Made by a program: the position numbers and the translations under genes. The notes below the pieces were generated by a model, which worked only from the letters and a program-made list of their open reading frames with translations, did not search any database and was not told the origin of the DNA. This document shows positions 61,955-64,000 of a DNA stretch of 64,000 nt, one piece after another. The stretch's first letter is position 1. Every line of letters starts with the position of its first letter. Origin of the DNA: Alteraurantiacibacter aquimixticola. GTDB taxonomy: Bacteria; Pseudomonadota; Alphaproteobacteria; Sphingomonadales; Sphingomonadaceae. The stretch spans positions 464,599-528,598 of the forward strand of contig NZ_SSHH01000004.1 of assembly GCF_004965515.1 (NCBI RefSeq), in the 5' to 3' direction.

Positions 61955-63514
61955 ATGTCCAATCGCCGCACCTTCGCGATCATCTCGCACCCCGACGCCG
62001 GTAAGACCACGCTGACCGAAAAGCTGCTGCTGCAGGGCGGCGCGATCCACCTTGCCGGCGAGGTGAAGGCGCGTGGACAGGCTCGCCGCGCCCGTTCGGA
62101 CTGGATGAAGATCGAGCAGCAGCGCGGTATCTCGGTCACCAGCTCGGTGATGACGTTCGAGAAGGACGGGATCACCTTCAACCTGCTCGACACGCCGGGG
62201 CACGAGGACTTCTCCGAAGACACCTATCGCACGCTGACCGCGGTGGACTCCGCGATCATGGTGCTCGATGCCGCCTCCGGTATCGAGCCGCAGACGCTGA
62301 AGCTGTTCGAAGTCTGCCGCCTGCGCTCGGTCCCGATCATCACGCTGATCAACAAGATCGACCGCGAGGGCCGCGATCCGTTCGAACTGCTGGACGAGAT
62401 TGCCGACAAGCTGGCGCTGGACGTTTCACCGATGAGCTGGCCGGTCGGCATGGGCGGGCTGTTCGAAGGCGTCTATGATTTCGAGACCGGCGCGCTGCAC
62501 CTGCCCCAAGGCGATGCCAAGGAATTCCTCGGCAAGACGGTGCAGACCACCGGCCCGGAAGATCCGGTGCTGGCGGAGCACCTTTCCGCCGACGGCGTCG
62601 CGCGCGTGGCGGAAGAGGGGCAGCTGGGCCGGGAGGGCTATGCGCCCTTCGATCTCGAAGCCTATCGCAATGGTGACCTGACGCCCGTCTATTTCGGGTC
62701 GGCGCTGAAAAATTTCGGGGTCGAGGAAATCGTCGACGCCATCGCCAAATATGCGCCGACCCCACGTCCGCAGCCGAGCGAGCAGGGCGAGATCAGCCCC
62801 GACCGGGACGAGGTGACCGGCTTCATCTTCAAGGTGCAGGCCAATATGGACCCGAACCACCGCGACCGCATCGCCTTCATGCGGCAGGTTTCGGGGACGT
62901 TCAAACGCGGCATGAAGCTGACGCCCTCGGGCCTCGGCAAGCCGATCGCCATCCACTCGCCGATCCTCTTCTTCGCGCAGGATCGCGAGATCGCCGATAC
63001 GGCGGAGGCGGGCGACATTATCGGCATTCCCAACCACGGCACGCTGCGCGTGGGCGATACGCTGTCGGAAAAGAACGATGTGCGCTTTACTGGCCTGCCG
63101 AACTTCGCTCCGGAAATCCTCCGCCGCATCCAGCTGAAGGACCCGACCAAGACCAAGCAGCTGAGGAAGGCGCTGGACGATCTTTCCGAAGAGGGTGTGA
63201 TCCAGGTCTTCTACCCGGAGATCGGCGCGCAGTGGATCATCGGCGTGGTCGGCCAGCTGCAGCTGGAAGTGCTGATCTCGCGGCTGGAGGCGGAGTACAA
63301 GGTGGAAGCCGGGCTCGAAGCCTCGCCTTTCGCCACTGCCCGCTGGGTCAAGGGCGGGGACAAGGCGGTGCGCGAGTTCGAGGATTTCAACCGCGCCAAC
63401 CTCGCCAAGGATCGCGACGGCGACCTCGTCTTCATGGCCAAGAGCCCGTGGGATGTGAACTACCAGGCCGAAAAGAACCCCGACCTCACCTTCTCCGCCA
63501 CGAAAGAGCGCTAG
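61955..63514 (+). CDS. prfC: peptide chain release factor 3
   Basis: A GTPase that recycles release factors 1 and 2 after termination. The 519-residue product has G1 SHPDAGKTT, G3 DTPGHEDF and G4 NKIDREGRDP, and a C-terminal region matching RF3 rather than elongation factor G. The start at 61955 (MSNRRTF) is in the region where the open frame extends far upstream through the LysR gene in another frame. The stop is followed by the GFA gene. Confidence 0.96.
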   Translation: MSNRRTFAIISHPDAGKTTLTEKLLLQGGAIHLAGEVKARGQARRARSDWMKIEQQRGISVTSSVMTFEKDGITFNLLDTPGHEDFSEDTYRTLTAVDSAIMVLDAASGIEPQTLKLFEVCRLRSVPIITLINKIDREGRDPFELLDEIADKLALDVSPMSWPVGMGGLFEGVYDFETGALHLPQGDAKEFLGKTVQTTGPEDPVLAEHLSADGVARVAEEGQLGREGYAPFDLEAYRNGDLTPVYFGSALKNFGVEEIVDAIAKYAPTPRPQPSEQGEISPDRDEVTGFIFKVQANMDPNHRDRIAFMRQVSGTFKRGMKLTPSGLGKPIAIHSPILFFAQDREIADTAEAGDIIGIPNHGTLRVGDTLSEKNDVRFTGLPNFAPEILRRIQLKDPTKTKQLRKALDDLSEEGVIQVFYPEIGAQWIIGVVGQLQLEVLISRLEAEYKVEAGLEASPFATARWVKGGDKAVREFEDFNRANLAKDRDGDLVFMAKSPWDVNYQAEKNPDLTFSATKER

Positions 63515-63521
63515 GACTGCA

Positions 63522-63884
63522 ATGGGCGCACGAGCGATGGAGCGTCATACGGGAAGCTGCCACTGCGGCGCGATCCGCTTTGCGATCACGACCGACTTCC
63601 CGGAGCTGACCACCTGCGACTGTTCGATCTGTCGCCGCAAGAATGCCCTCATGGTGAAGGTCCCTGAAGACCGGTTCGAGCTGCTCGATGGTGACGAGGC
63701 GCTGACCGAATACCAGTTCCATACGCATACGGCGCGGCACTTCTTCTGCAGGGTCTGCGGGATCTATCCCTTCCACCGCAAGCGCGTGACGCCCGACTTC
63801 TTCGGCGTGAACGTCTTTTGCCTCGACGATTTCGATCCTGCCGGGATTCCGATCCGCGCCACCATTGGCAAGGACATGGAATAG
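63522..63884 (+). CDS. GFA-family zinc-binding protein
   Basis: A 120-residue protein of the GFA (glutathione-dependent formaldehyde-activating enzyme/CENP-V-like) fold. Zinc-binding cysteines are in GSCHCGAIRF, CDCSICRRKNA and FFCRVCGIYPFHRK. The name reflects a family whose formaldehyde role is disputed; no reaction is assigned. An AGGA site five bases before 63522 supports this ATG; ATG 63537 is the alternative. It starts seven bases after prfC. Confidence 0.9.
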   Translation: MGARAMERHTGSCHCGAIRFAITTDFPELTTCDCSICRRKNALMVKVPEDRFELLDGDEALTEYQFHTHTARHFFCRVCGIYPFHRKRVTPDFFGVNVFCLDDFDPAGIPIRATIGKDME

Positions 63885-63931
63885 CGCGCTGGCGCTTGTG
63901 CGGGCGCAACAGCACGCTAAGTTCTCGACCC

Positions 63932-64000
63932 ATGGCCGAATTCTTCGACGCGCTATCGGAAAAGCACGTGGCGATGATTGCCGCGCAGCCGGTGTTCTTC
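63932..64000 (+). CDS. probable pyridoxamine 5'-phosphate oxidase-family protein, truncated by the window
   Basis: An ATG at 63932 opens a frame (MAEFFDALSEKHVAMI) that runs off the right edge. The N-terminus resembles that of small PNPOx-like flavoproteins in sphingomonads (an FFDAL start, then AAQPVFF). Only 23 codons are visible, so the family is a guess from recollection. Confidence 0.45.
   Translation, partial: MAEFFDALSEKHVAMIAAQPVFF

Noticed and set aside
1-64000. CRISPR arrays, insertion sequences, prophage or integrative elements
   Set aside because: I found no regularly spaced repeats, transposase or integrase genes, or terminal inverted repeats. The two tRNA genes show no duplicated 3' ends that would mark attachment sites.

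Overview
The window is 64 kb of dense, high-GC chromosome from an alphaproteobacterium of the order Sphingomonadales, most likely family Erythrobacteraceae. That placement is an inference. It rests on gene content and order: a fbcF-fbcH-like bc1 operon with apt, panC next to mipZ and a J-domain gene, a ligase-associated DEXH helicase, DUF3035 and DUF2059 proteins, and several TonB/ExbD paralogs. No database search was possible. Almost everything looks like ordinary vertically inherited chromosome. I see no insertion sequence, prophage, CRISPR array or integration site.

Layout. 1-1.8 kb: the 3' part of a CorC/HlyC-type membrane protein and a small SET-domain protein. 1.8-10.8 kb: a long minus-strand operon, read gpmA-purE-purK-folA-dipeptidase-ribF-ileS-lspA-DUF3035 lipoprotein, with mostly overlapping start and stop codons. 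10.9-17.5 kb: tRNA-Thr(GGT), a pair of bacterial PH-domain membrane proteins, a GNAT enzyme, a threonine-aldolase-like enzyme, a DMT permease, an unusual secreted protein with tandem TonB-C-like repeats, and an SDR. 17.5-27.2 kb: pepN, pgeF, the cytochrome bc1 operon petABC, apt, a CPA1-type antiporter, an OmpA-type lipoprotein and tRNA-Gly(TCC). 27.2-34.7 kb: a histidine kinase/response regulator pair divergent from a complete tripartite RND efflux system (adaptor, HME-type pump, TolC-like channel). 34.7-42.8 kb: panC, mipZ, a Tim14/Pam18-like membrane J protein, phosphomannomutase, DUF2059, arylamine N-acetyltransferase and the DEXH helicase.

42.7-46.6 kb: a TonB energy-transduction locus on the minus strand, tonB-exbB-exbD-exbD, ending at a clear intrinsic terminator. 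After it comes a second unit with its own good sigma70-like promoter, carrying a third exbD and a degenerate ExbD-like gene that lacks the proton-carrying aspartate. This is the most unusual locus in the window. 46.9-53.8 kb: a secreted protein of unknown function, hom, another secreted unknown, glpX, prs, an AraC-type regulator and an inositol-monophosphatase-family gene (probably hisN). 54-60.5 kb: a small outer-membrane barrel, then rpmI-rplT and pheS-pheT with a second AraC-type regulator lying between them. 60.5-64 kb: a periplasmic coiled-coil protein, a LysR regulator, prfC, a GFA-family protein and the start of a probable PNPOx-like gene cut by the window edge.

Functional themes are housekeeping (purine and folate synthesis, translation, respiration) and envelope functions (TonB/ExbBD energisation, RND efflux, lipoprotein processing). 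Starts given here were chosen by ribosome-binding sites, overlaps and family N-termini; where two starts are plausible this is stated.
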